DNA of 64,000 bases from Ptychodera flava (Eukaryota > Hemichordata > Enteropneusta > Ptychoderidae), in NCBI RefSeq assembly GCF_041260155.1, contig NC_091945.1, forward strand, positions 29,614,796 through 29,678,795, in the 5' to 3' direction. Below are positions 1 through 12,400 of the stretch, piece by piece. Every line of letters starts with the position of its first letter. Positions within the stretch are counted from its first letter, which is position 1. The notes under the pieces are model-generated. The model did not search any database and was not told the origin of the DNA. It saw only the letters and a list, made by a program, of their open reading frames with translations. The position numbers and the translations under genes are program-made.

Positions 1-915
1 TCAAAAATGTTTGCGTGATAAATTGCAACCCTCCCTCCGAAAACACCAGCTCTTCCCCCTGTAATTTCTGCCCCTAACTTACATAACAATTAACCAATTG
101 TTACGTAAATTAGCTGGTACTGTTTCAGAAATTCCTAGGGAAAGTATCGCAGTGGTTGGGGAGGGTCAAATCGTTGACGGAGGGTCACACTTTAGACATG
201 AGGATAGGGGAGGATCACATATTACAGTACAGCTGCGCACTGAAGTACCCCCGCCAGATACTGACACCATAAAGAATACAAGATGACATACAATACTTTG
301 ACTTCTACCATAGAGATACCAAAACCTTCATGTTTCTACCGACGTTAGAAGAGATACAAAAGTAAAAATTATCAACAGCCCGTGCTACAACATTCTTTTG
401 TTTCAATCCCACACCATGCATAAATTAAAATGATAACAACATTTTAATATTAAGTAACAATACAATGTGGGACCGGTGGTAGTACGCAGAATACCTCCAT
501 GAGGGATAGTTTTTGGGGGAATTTTTAAAATTTGTAAATGAGTTAGGACATACCACTGGTATTTCTTGGCGCCAGTATTGTTATAGTCAAAACCTAGGGG
601 ACTTGCAGCTTGATTTATCGAGTTCAAGGACGCTAATGTGTCGAGAGCATGATATGTTAATTTTGTCACCAATTTGGAAGATCATGACACACCCTCGAAA
701 CCAAAGATTTGATGTTGATTATTTAGACACTCAGAATATACTAAGTAGTTTTCCTGTAATTCTCTCTTATTTTGACTTACCTGGATAAAAGCATATCAAA
801 ACTAGTAAGGTAAAATTGTATGAAAAGATAATGCACTCTGATTATGAGATAGGCAAATGACAATTGACTACACAGGAACATTTCAACTAAGAACACTAAG
901 TTGTATTACAATCAG

Positions 916-1398
916 TGTTGCAGCCAGGAATCTAGGGGACACTGTGTCCCACTACCGTTTACTTTTAGGGACATTTTGCACATTTTGGGACAACATGCGT
1001 CAGTTGTCAATAAAATTTTGTATCATTTTATAAAAGCAAATTGATTTCACAAAACAAAATTTTAGCTATGGGACACGTCGCCCATATGCTTGAATTTCAG
1101 GCAATTGTAGCAATATATCGTATCTGCCTCCATTCAGAGCTAGGTCTACAAGCAAGTTATTATACTCAGGCGCATCGTTTTAATTACTTTTTATCACTGC
1201 TCCGAAAGTACGTAAATATAAGCTTCAAAATAATCCTGCAAAATAAAGGTCATCGTCAGCAAGAGATATGACTTGCAGACTACACTCATTGAATACAGTT
1301 TTACTCATGAGTGCGGGTGACCCGCAGGACGCTAGAATGCGGGACAACGGGTTCAGTTTTGGGGACAGTGTCGCAAGGGCACGTCCTGGCTGCAACAT
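916..1398. repeat. foldback DNA element with short terminal inverted repeats
   Basis: The left end reads GTTGCAGCCAGGA and the right end is its exact reverse complement TCCTGGCTGCAAC. Just inside both ends are related GGGACACTG/CAGTGTCCC blocks. The layout is that of a non-autonomous DNA transposon, possibly hAT-like, but no clear target duplication was seen. No transposase remains. The open frames inside it look like chance. Confidence 0.5.
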
Positions 1399-1429
1399 AT
1401 GGCTACAATCTGACTTAAGTTTCTGTGCA

Positions 1430-1543
<114 letters not shown>

Positions 1544-1598
1544 GTCTACGTAACTGTGAATTCAGCGATTGGCTGCTGCAACTACATTGTTCTCTGCT

Positions 1599-1840
1599 AG
1601 TCGATAGGTCAGGCATTGAACTGGCCCGGTTTTAGACCCTCGGCCGTGCGACATGACTGTAAAGCCTGGGCCATCGTGAAATGATCGATGTGTCGTTGAG
1701 AACTCAGGCCATTTTCCGAGCATTTCTACTCAACAAAGGGCCAAATATTAATAATCATAAAGTTATTTTTTACACTCTTGCTATGTGTCGCAGGACCAAG
1801 GGTCTAAAACTAGGTCAGTTCGATGCCTGACCTATCGACT
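1599..1840. repeat. foldback element with about 54-bp inverted arms
   Basis: The left arm starts AGTCGATAGGTCAGGCAT and runs through TTTTAGACCCT to TGCGACA. The right arm is its reverse complement with a few mismatches and ends CTATCGACT. The unique centre is about 130 bp. The shape is MITE-like and no target duplication was found. Outside this element, the (TA)n run and the 916-1398 element, nothing was recognised between 1 and 2564. Confidence 0.6.
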
Positions 1841-2564
1841 TGCCACAGTGTAGTAGAAATTTTGGAAATCAACAAGCAGTAAAGAAGAAATTGTGAGTTA
1901 TTTGAAGGCCTGTACAGAAAGAATGCGTTAACATTGAACGGTCTTGTGGTGAAAACGAGCTCACAATGCTTGTGAAATCAACAATGAAATATGATATCTT
2001 ATCTTCTCATAAGATACAGAATTTCCATCAACATTTTCGTCATGCAAAATGTGATCACATTACGGCCGCTAAATGAGAATTTAGACTGTTTTCATACACA
2101 GTACATATTGCTTTCATAGATACATTCATAGATACGTGAATACATGCTTACATACATATATTGACTACATCTGGAGAACCTATACAAAGATGATTCAAAA
2201 GTTTGCTTTGAATCCAGCATTTGTACATTTGTAGTGGCTACTACTTCTGAGTCTAGATTATCTTGAACCAGATGGTGAAAATGCCATCAAAGTATCTGAT
2301 GATTCTCCCCGATTTGATTTCAGTTGGGATAGCTTTAGTAATAATCTTATAGCTTGTCAAATACCTCCAACCGTCCTGATATGACAGATGGCGAGATGAT
2401 CTTGTTTGGTTCTGTAATATTCCAAAAGTTATTTTTATGTGACAGTGCTAATCATAACGTGGCGATGAAATCTTTACGTTTATTTGGCCGTTTCACAGAA
2501 AAAGTACGTAAATAAAGGTAGAAACCCCGTACTACAGAACAAATAGCAATTATATACAATCTGC

Positions 2565-3491
2565 TTTATTCGGTATAAATATATACGAGAAACGGTATAT
2601 GATATATTGCAACAGGTACTATTATAAGACAGTTCAATTTCAAAATACACATGTTAACTTTACAGTAAAAGTGAACTTTCGAGTCATTTTTCCAATTCAC
2701 GGTCCCTTGCTGTCACATGTGAGAAATTCAACCATTCCTCTGAGTGCACCAAACGTGAATGAGTTCGGTTAGAGGTTAAAGGTTAACACTTCTTCATGTG
2801 CCTTGACTTCTTTGCAGAATAGGCATTAAATCACATTCCTCTGGCGAGCTAACGAAAATTTGTACAAATGCTAATTCAAAATAGTAGTAGGAACACAAGC
2901 TTAATGTACAGATTCTCAAGATAAAAAATGCTCAAATGATTCCATCTGAATATTCTGTCTAGATCCTGTAAATGGAAAACACTTGTAAAATCTTAATTCT
3001 ATCAAAATACTGCCACAGAATCCACTGTCCGGTGTACAGCTGTGCCACTGTACACAAAATATTTTCACGAGATTTCCAACAGATGTTTGTTCAAAAGTGG
3101 AGACACCATCTCTTAAGGCCAAGTAGAAACGTCTTCGGTAAACCGACCGACCCTAGAAAAATCCGTCGACCCTAGAAAAATCCGTCGACCCTAGACAATT
3201 TTTCGCGTTTGCAAAATTTCTCAAAATTTTACGGTTTTTTTATGGATCTCAGTCAACAAAAATAAAAACAAAGATTTCCTCCGACCTATCTACCCAAATT
3301 TTCAGAGCATATTACTGAAAACACACACACATATTTTATTTGGCTATACAAAAGTCCAAGCTTTTTCGATGGTGAGAATTATGTTCTCAAGCCGCAATAT
3401 AATTAAATTACATAGTTGTTGATTCATTTTTTAATTAGTTCTTATCTTTTTTCGTGAAATTAAATCGAACTCTACGTTGTGATGCATTGTT
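2565..3491 (-). other. probable 3' UTR of SSUH2-like copy A
   Basis: This lies downstream of the copy A stop codon on the minus strand. Two short blocks (about 2795-2850 and 2936-3000) resemble sequence at the same distance beyond the copy B stop (17200-17400), as expected of duplicated 3' UTRs. Candidate AATAAA signals on the minus strand are at 3335-3340 and 2565-2570. Which one is used cannot be told from sequence. Confidence 0.4.
3149..3196. repeat. 19-bp minisatellite, about 2.5 copies
   Basis: Direct repeats of GACCCTAGAAAAATCCGTC at 3149-3167 and 3168-3186, followed by a partial unit. It lies in the probable 3' UTR of copy A. Confidence 0.8.
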
Positions 3492-6400
3492 TTAGAGTAT
3501 GTTGCAACCCCAGCAGCATTGGTGAGGATAATCCGGGGCGTAGACACTTCTTTCGTTGCCGTAAACCCAAAATCTAGTGGACACGTCCTTCCAATTGTAA
3601 TGGGCTTCGCTCACGGGTACAGCTCGCAAACGTTGTCTCTGAAAGGGGTCAGGAAAAACATATTTAAGGAGATCCGCAACACAAGGGAAACCGATTAACA
3701 ATTATGGACACCCTAAATTACTAAGAATATAACAAAAAATTTATTAATGCAACTTCCACAATGACCCTAATTACTAGACGATATTTTTCTTTCGCGTTTC
3801 GATGTAGAGTTTTCGTTTGATTCCCTTTCTCTAACTGATCGCATATCTCGTAATTATGAAACATTTTTGCGGTAAAAATAAATGCTTCCATGGTAACCCT
3901 GATGAGTGATTGAATTACTCCATTAGATTAATCCTCCCTAAATTTGTATGTAGTTTTGTATGTATTCTGACCAAAACAATGTTTAGTTTCCGTACCTTTT
4001 AAGTTTTCCAAAAATTTTTGAACTGTGTTTGACAAGAGCATTGAAAACGTTTTGATTCTTTACTGTACACAGACAAGCATTCATTTGTTTTTTCCTCCGA
4101 TTTCAGGACAACCTACTGAATGCATACCAATGACATATGCAATAAAGCGCCACCAACTGCATTACGTAAACATGGCGACCACTTCGTTTTTACCTGATGT
4201 AATTTTCGTCGATCCTGCCAAGAGCTCCTGTGATGGTTCACTATGCGGAGTGAATTATCATTGATCTCGGCCACGGGGTAACATGAAATAGGCCATACCT
4301 GCAAGAAATATGAAGTTGATTTACATAAGCATTAAATCTGCTAATGTCACTTAGCAGAACCTTTTGTAAACAAAACTACCAGAAGGCATTTTCTTGAGGA
4401 CAGAGAAAGCCAGTTCTGGCACACCATCACAACTACAGAATAATAAATACTTTTAAAGGGGATGGTCGTCTTAACTGCGCGTGTGCGACGTTCTTGTTTA
4501 TATATGAACAATGTATTTCATGCTTCAACTTGATATCTATATGCATCACTTCAACATAGCTGCAACTTTTAAAGTTTACGATATTCATTGTTAACAAGCA
4601 TGTTTCAACTTTCATCAGTCGCTAACGTACCCTAGATACAGTATTTACATCGATCGTAGGGGTCCCTGGCAACCTTTGAGCAGATTTCGAATTCCGACGA
4701 CCACCCTCTTTTAAATACAGGACCAAAGAAAACCATAGTTTTTCAAAGAGCCTGCGGAAGGCGATGTAAGTTTCGTGCGATGCATTGTTAAAAACATTAA
4801 ATTTCATAGATGACTTCATCACAGTGAATAACCAGACATTGCAAACTGGGATAGACACAAAAACAAGAAAATGAAAATCATTTCAAACAAATGAATTTCA
4901 CATGTACATGAAAAAATAGCGCCAATGGCACTTGATCACAACTGGCACATTGTGAAACTACTCTATCTCTGGGTACACCTGTATATGAAATACTGAATGG
5001 GTAGGTGCTGCGGGTTTGGAGTTTGTCAGTAAATGCACACAGAAAACAAAGTCCCGAAGTAGCGAATTCCAGCCATTTTCAAACCACACTGTTTGTCAGT
5101 GGGGTAAGCAATATTCGCAAAAATCACATTTCCAGGCTAATAGACTATGTTTTACAAAATCACACGTCCTTATTACAAAATAAAACGATCTTTGTCTTTA
5201 AATCAATGCGCCAGTAAACAGGTCCAGCAGCTAGTTATGTCATCAAGTCTGTAATGTTAAGGGTCATAACAAATGTGAGAAATCTAAAACATAAATATGT
5301 TGTTTTTTATCATTTTATTACCCAAAGCGCATGAAAATCTCTGATACTTTGAATCAGCCATCCTGCATATTTGTAACATTCATCAAAACCTCATTTCTGT
5401 TCCACAACTCATTAAATAGTCCACAATGCAGGATTGGTGTACATTCCAAAACTACATATATGAAAGACCCCTAAAATCAATTAGTTAAAGGGGGGGTTAG
5501 AAATTTCCCAAAACTATCTAACCGCTGCTCCGTTTGGCTCCATTTTTCGAATCGGAACCTTGGAATTAGTCTGAATATCTCTACCAAATATCAATGCAGT
5601 CTGTTCAGCGGTTTTTGACTTTTTGTCGTTTACGGAAAATGGACACTGTCCACCACCGGTTGAAGCTAACCCTATATCACAACTTCCAGATGTGATAATG
5701 ACCTATGGTCATTATGTTAAAAAATACCGCCAATGGTGCTTGGACATAATGACCGCCCAGTATTATCAGAATTTATCAACAACCCCACTCACTGTGAATT
5801 AGACAGACCGCGAAGTCAATGTGCAACATATAGCTGAAAGACTATTTTTCACATTGCGATTTTAAGCCCATTTTTATGAGAAAAGAGACATGTATATGTA
5901 TATGGAGAAAAAGCAGAAGACATATTTGTAAATTGTTTGTTAAGTGACAATCATATATGCATCTCTTGAAATTTTGTGGTTATAAGGTATGTGTAAGAAT
6001 AATGAGGTATGAATAAGTTAGTAAAGCTAAGTTGACAGTAATTAAGATTACAAAATTATACACTAAGCTGGGGAAATCTGATTGAAATAAATGTTGAAAA
6101 GTAGCAAAGTCATGGTCATCTTTTGTCTAATACCTTGTGTAAGTTCATGAACTTTACATAAATCTTGCTATAGATTTGTTGCTAATGGGCAATAACTGTG
6201 TTTCAGATCACTTGAGAGCAATCTATCCATGACAGGTTTACTAGTAAATTGTAATATACTTCTATTTAAAGGAGAGAAACTTCTCAAATAATTTTTTCCC
6301 TGTAACTTGCTGTGAGAACACATGGACAGATGCTCAGGACTCTATGCTGGTGCTACACCTTGATAACTAACCTACAACTTGTAACGTCATTGTCTAACCT

Positions 6401-9400
6401 GTTCACCCCAATTTCCTGTAGACAGGTCCACACTCTCCATTGATAACAATGGGTTTGGGCCATACCATTGTAGTGAAAGACTGTAACATGTGAGGTTGTG
6501 GATACTTAATCTCTGGAATGTCAAAGTCTGTATATTGACTCAAGGATGTTTACTTAACAAATGCCTAGGGTCATCTCAAAAGTGAGAATCTAAACTATGA
6601 AATATGTTTTTTTTAATGCTTTTGATGCCCAAAAGACCATAGAAATCTCTTATACTTCGAATCAGCCATCCTGCATATTTCTAACATTCATCAAAACCTC
6701 ATTTCTGTTCAACAACTCATAAAACAGTCCACAATGCAGGATTGGTGTACATTCCAAAACTACATATATGAAAGACCCCTAAAATCAATTAGATAAAAAG
6801 GGGGGTTAGAAATTTCCCAAAACTATCTAACCGGCACTCCGTTTGGCTCCATTTTTCCGAATTGGAACCTTGGAACCAGTCTATGTATCGGTATCAATAT
6901 CAATGCAGTCTGTTCAGCAGTTTTTGACTTTTTGTCGTTTACGGAAATGGACGACATCAAACACCGGTTGAAACCACCTCTATATCACAACTTCCAGTTG
7001 TGATAAAAAGCAGACTCGATTACTGATTTGACACTAATCGAAAATGCATTGTGCGAGTATTTGAGGCTGTTTCTAAATTTAGCGGGAAAATAAAATTGAA
7101 ATGAAACATGATGGTAGCAAACGCTATTATGTGGGGCACTCATTTCTTCAATTCTGTCAAGTTTGAGGGTAATCAGCAGAAACCATTATTTTATAGTTAC
7201 TATGATTAGGAACTATTATACCATAATGATGTAATTTCATGAACCTGGCACGATGGCACACTGAAGACTTGGCTCGATGGCACACTGTAGCGGTAATTCC
7301 TTTCGCAAAAACTTACTGTAGATTGTGCCCTACAAAAACTTCCAGCTCTTTATTAGCCGATGAAAGGCTGTGACTATTCACCGATAAACAAAATTGTTTT
7401 GGTAAAAACTTGAAAGTTGAGTTTCGTGAAAATCGAAATAAAAAGACTCTTGAAGTATGGAGGCCATGTTGAATTTGAAACAAATATACTTGGGTACTGT
7501 ATTTTTTCCAATCTAAAAAGTCAAGATGATGATTTGTTCACCTTCACGATTACAGAAGAGAATAGCTTAATATAAAGCTATCGTGAGCGATATGTGAACA
7601 AGTTCGTTTCACCGTCGTTTGGAGGGACTGGTGCAAATCACTTAAAGGGTAACGCGCAAGAAGAACGGAAATTTGTGACTTGTAAAAACATTCATATCAA
7701 CTTAGTAAACAAACAAACAAATTATCGATTATAGACAGCTCTCATACTCACAAATGGAAGTGTCTGTTCAAAGAGAATGACGCCCCCAACGTCTCTGATC
7801 AGTTCGTCCGGTAAGTCCGATTTCTCCAGAATGTAGTCAGACAAATTATTGTCACTGTGAGAAAACATAAGATAATCAATTATGATCACAATTTCGAGGT
7901 GACAAAGGAAAATTTGTAGAAACACAAAAAAGCATTTAATGTTCTGAAGAAAACAGGAGGAAACTATATTTCATTCCTCGTTCAAAGTTCGCGCTAGACA
8001 CTCACCTAGTACATACAAAAACAAAGTAGATAGGCACATTTCCACAACCATTCAGAGATACATACGGATGCACAAACGCACACGAACACGATGAATTATG
8101 AGTTGACATGATTCAAGTGAACTGTATAAAATTTGAACAAACCAAACCACTGGGACAAAGTGCAATCTGCATTAAAACGATATTGAACAACAAGGAAAGC
8201 TCGATATCAGAATATTAAGATAGATCTGAATTAATTTTGGGTTGACTTACAATTGAACCTTCAGTCTGATAAACCATCGTAATTGACAGTATCCGTCGCA
8301 TGTAGGACACGTGACTCTACCGTCGCCGCCACAACGCCAACAGCTGTAACACAATAAAATATACATGAACCATTAGAAAAGACTATTTTCTTCACGAATT
8401 GGAAGCTTCAGAGGTAACACTTCTCCTGAAAGGGCAATGCGCATTAAACACGATATGTAAGTCACCGTTGAAACGCGTGAGAAATAATGCCTGTCTCGTG
8501 AAAATAGATGCAGAACTGTACCGTGACTGTTAGTGACTGATCGTCACTCTCTATAGTGACGACAAAAATTATCATGCCACTTACATTTTCCTGCCACTGC
8601 CGCCACACGAATAACACGATTCTCTGCGGCTTCTGTAGTGTCCATTATGGTCCGTATAGCCTGTAGTTCGCCAGCCATCGCCGCCACAACTTGAACAACG
8701 AACCTAGCGAAAGTGTAGAAACACAGATTATAACTCTGGTGTACTAAGGTAAAGAAAAATAAAAAGTTTGTTTCTCAATTCAGATCCACCGCGTCAACCT
8801 TTTTCTGCTCATGAGGAAAAAATACAAAAAATAAACGCAAAAAAAGCGATGATAGTGCACAAGACAGTGCTGTATAAAACAGAACCGTAAACAAAATAAT
8901 TGACACTAACATTCCATTCAGAACTGTACACGTATGTCACTGTTATGTCACGCTGTCAAAATTGTCTATTGCTGCGAAGTCAAATCGCAGAACTGTTGCT
9001 ATACAAAAATAATAAATGCACAGTAGTTTTGCCACGGGGTACTGCAGGCATAATATTCGTCTGGGATTTATGATCAGTGAATGCCATGTATTAAACTTTT
9101 TTTACATTATATAATCCCCACCTGTATCATGCCTGTGTCTATTACTTTACCCTCGCTATCGCTGTATAGTATTTCAAAGAAAACAGTCCCTATCTGTTAA
9201 TTGCCTAATTCCCTACATTAATTACTTTGGTTATCGATAGAGTAAATTAATAAAGGGGGTTAGGGAGGGACATTAACAAATATAGACTGTTTTCTTTGGA
9301 ATACTATACAGATATAGCCAGTGTAAAGTAATAGGCACAGACCATGGAGGTAAAAACAGGCACGATTAAGGCATCTACAGAAAACTGTCGAGAATACATG

Positions 9401-12400
9401 ACATTTATTGATCACAACTTCTGGACTAATAATAATGCCTGCAGTACCCTGTGGTTTCACAGCTGTGAATTGCCAATGTGGTACACTCAAAGTGTCTGTG
9501 GTTTCAAGTGTGACTTACGTGTTATGCGATTCGCAATTATAAAGAACAGCACATCATTGTGGCTTCTCAGTCGAGCAAATATGTCAGCGAAACGTGTCGT
9601 GTATATTAATATAAGGTTTTGTTACTTCGCCTCCTACAGCACACCTAATTTTCTAATATAGACATTTGCCGTTCCGTACTTTATTAATGGCTTGTTTCGT
9701 GAAAATCTTTCATGTAAATTGTCAAAACTTGAAAAATAAGCGATGTATGACTTGTACTATCGCCTTTTGGCTATTGAGTCTAACTTATCGTAAAAATATC
9801 AAAACAGTTATGAGAAACGTTACGTCTTTCTTTCAACAGAAAACACGGGCAAGAGCACTGTTTTGAAAAGGCACTATTTTTCTCACATGTGAGTGATTTT
9901 GTCTTATTTTCCGCCAAAGGGGAGCCCACTGTGCCGTACATGTTGACTCCAAGAATGTTTGGTCTCAGTTTGCAAAGCTATTCATCATGGTATGCAGTGA
10001 TATACGTTAGACCGTTGTAAAATATATGATCTGTAGTATAGGGACCTACCCGACCACGTCCATAACATCGACCACACTGTACGAACCCAAGAGAACCGCA
10101 GCGATGGCATCCCTAAAATTGTACGAAAGAGAACAAATCTATTGAGAAATGGATCTCAATTTATTAGGTGTAATATTGATACATACAAATGCACAGATAT
10201 GCCTAGACATGGACACATAAATTCATACACATATAGATTCACACATACATGCATACATACGTACGTAAGTACGTACATACGTGTGTGCGTGCGTGCGTGC
10301 ATGCATGCATGCATGCATGCATCGGTCCATCCATCCATCCATCCATCCATCCATCCATCCATCCATCCATCCATCCATCCATCCATCCATCCATCCATCC
10401 ATACATACATACATACATACATACATACATACATACATACATACATACATACATACATACATACATACATACATACATACATAAAAATATATGAAGTTTG
10501 CACTTTCATTAAAGTGCGCCTCTAGGGTTACATTGAGCCAATCAAGAATTACTACACATATAAAACGAATATAAAATTTGGAAAAATAAGCTGGGAGAAA
10601 TTTGTAGCTTGGCAATGCATAGTTCATAGGCCACAGCAAAGTACAGTTGAGGATTTTTCATTTTGAGATCTGACGAAGTTCAAATTGCGCCTTTCGTAAT
10701 GAAACGAAGTACGCTAGTGAAAAAATGAGAATGGCTTCATTTTGGGTAAAACATTTTGTCGTTTACATTAAACTATTTTTGGTTGTTGTGTGATGTTGAA
10801 ACCACAGGACAATAGCACGACTGAAGCAGCAAGTTTTTCCCACACTTAATACTCACATGAACAGTCGATGTATGGGGCACCTCAGTGTATTTGATGTGAT
10901 CTGAAAACAGACCACTTGGCTGAATATCGATTTGCCAGGGACCAGGTGCGACACCGTTCATTGGACCGTCCACCATTCCGCCTCGATAAGGTTCGTAGAC
11001 ACGACTCGTTGAGCGCGCTTCGGTGAACGTTTCCAACTCGTACTGAAATCAATTTTCAAAAACCCAATCAGTCAAGAATTCTTCTACCTTGCAGTTTTAA
11101 TGTTAATTTTTACCCTTTTCTATAACATGCTCAGACGAAATACTGTTGGCAATAAATAGATACATTGTTCATAAACAAGAGATCGCGATGACTGCCTTCT
11201 TTTGAAATCTGGAAAAGGTTTCAAAGTTCCATAAATAGCGCCCTCGCACGGTAACGCTTTCATTCTTTTCGTTGGTCTCAGTCGAAACTACTTACGTGTA
11301 AAGCACTCCCGGGCAATATATTTGTAATGGTCATTTGTTTTGCTGGCCGGGAACCATAGCAACAGTGAGCGTCTACAAAGGTGAGCATGGCCTCCCTTGC
11401 TTCTTCTTCGGATATCTTACCACCTCTACAAAAGCAAAAAGAAGTGGAACATCAAAAGTGTCCATGTATCTTTAACTTTTTCAGTCAGATGAAAATGTGT
11501 CGTCACCTCTGGTACAATGGGGCTATCAGGTAATTTGTATCCAACTTACAACCTGAAGATGTCCTCATGACAAATATGTCTGTAAGCAGTGGTGATTTTA
11601 ATATAAAATACTTTGAGTATTGAACTGTGCCAAAAGACACTGCAGCCCTCCTTTTGCCTAGCTTTTCTCGAGTAATCTTCAAAGAATTGAATATTTTATT
11701 TCATTGTTTCATATTTTCTGTAATCCAGTCTACCATATTCAACGACGGGAAGCTCATATGCTATCGCCGGACTACCCCACTGTAAAATTGAAGATGGGTG
11801 ACGGTGAATATGAGTGTCTGTTCGACACGATGCCTTTTCTCCTTTTTTTCCTTTTTGTCTTTACCAATATCATTGAGAGTTTAGAGAGTTTACTTTATGT
11901 GATATTCCTAAATTTTTATTGCTTTGCTTGCCAGCAGTTATTAACATAATAAAAAATAACATCGAAAATTTGCCGAAAAAGCCAAACGACAGGAATACAT
12001 ACTCTGCAAAGGTTTCCTCTGGTTTCTGATCTTCCGAGGGAGGATGGTAGACTGGCGGTGGTATGATACCCCCTTCGTCGACTCCAACGTTCTCGTACCC
12101 CTGGACGCTGGCCATTTGACTCATATCAGCTTTGGGTTGTTCCACCTGCATCTCTTCGCCGTCACTGTCTGGATCGGTATCGGGGACATTGTCCCATTTA
12201 TACGTAGGGCCCCCTTCACCCGCGCTCTTGTTCGGAGTCCAGGCTGCATATCGAAGGAATTGTTACACGGTCGTGAAAACTTTTATTTCAGATAAATGTG
12301 AAAATGTTTTATAAAAGAATATTAAACATGTTATTGTCCTTGATGGTATACGACTTACAGCTTCATCAACCTGTCAAATAATGTTTTGATCTATTATTCA

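Noticed and set aside
3492-3701. Alternative start of copy A's last exon at an internal Met ([12 protein letters not shown])
   Set aside because: The residues before [14 protein letters not shown] are intronic. They are not shared with copy B, and similarity begins exactly at the AG acceptor.
10156-10639. Long open frames of YVCM and WMDG repeats
   Set aside because: Translation of the compound tetranucleotide microsatellite; open in several frames on both strands.
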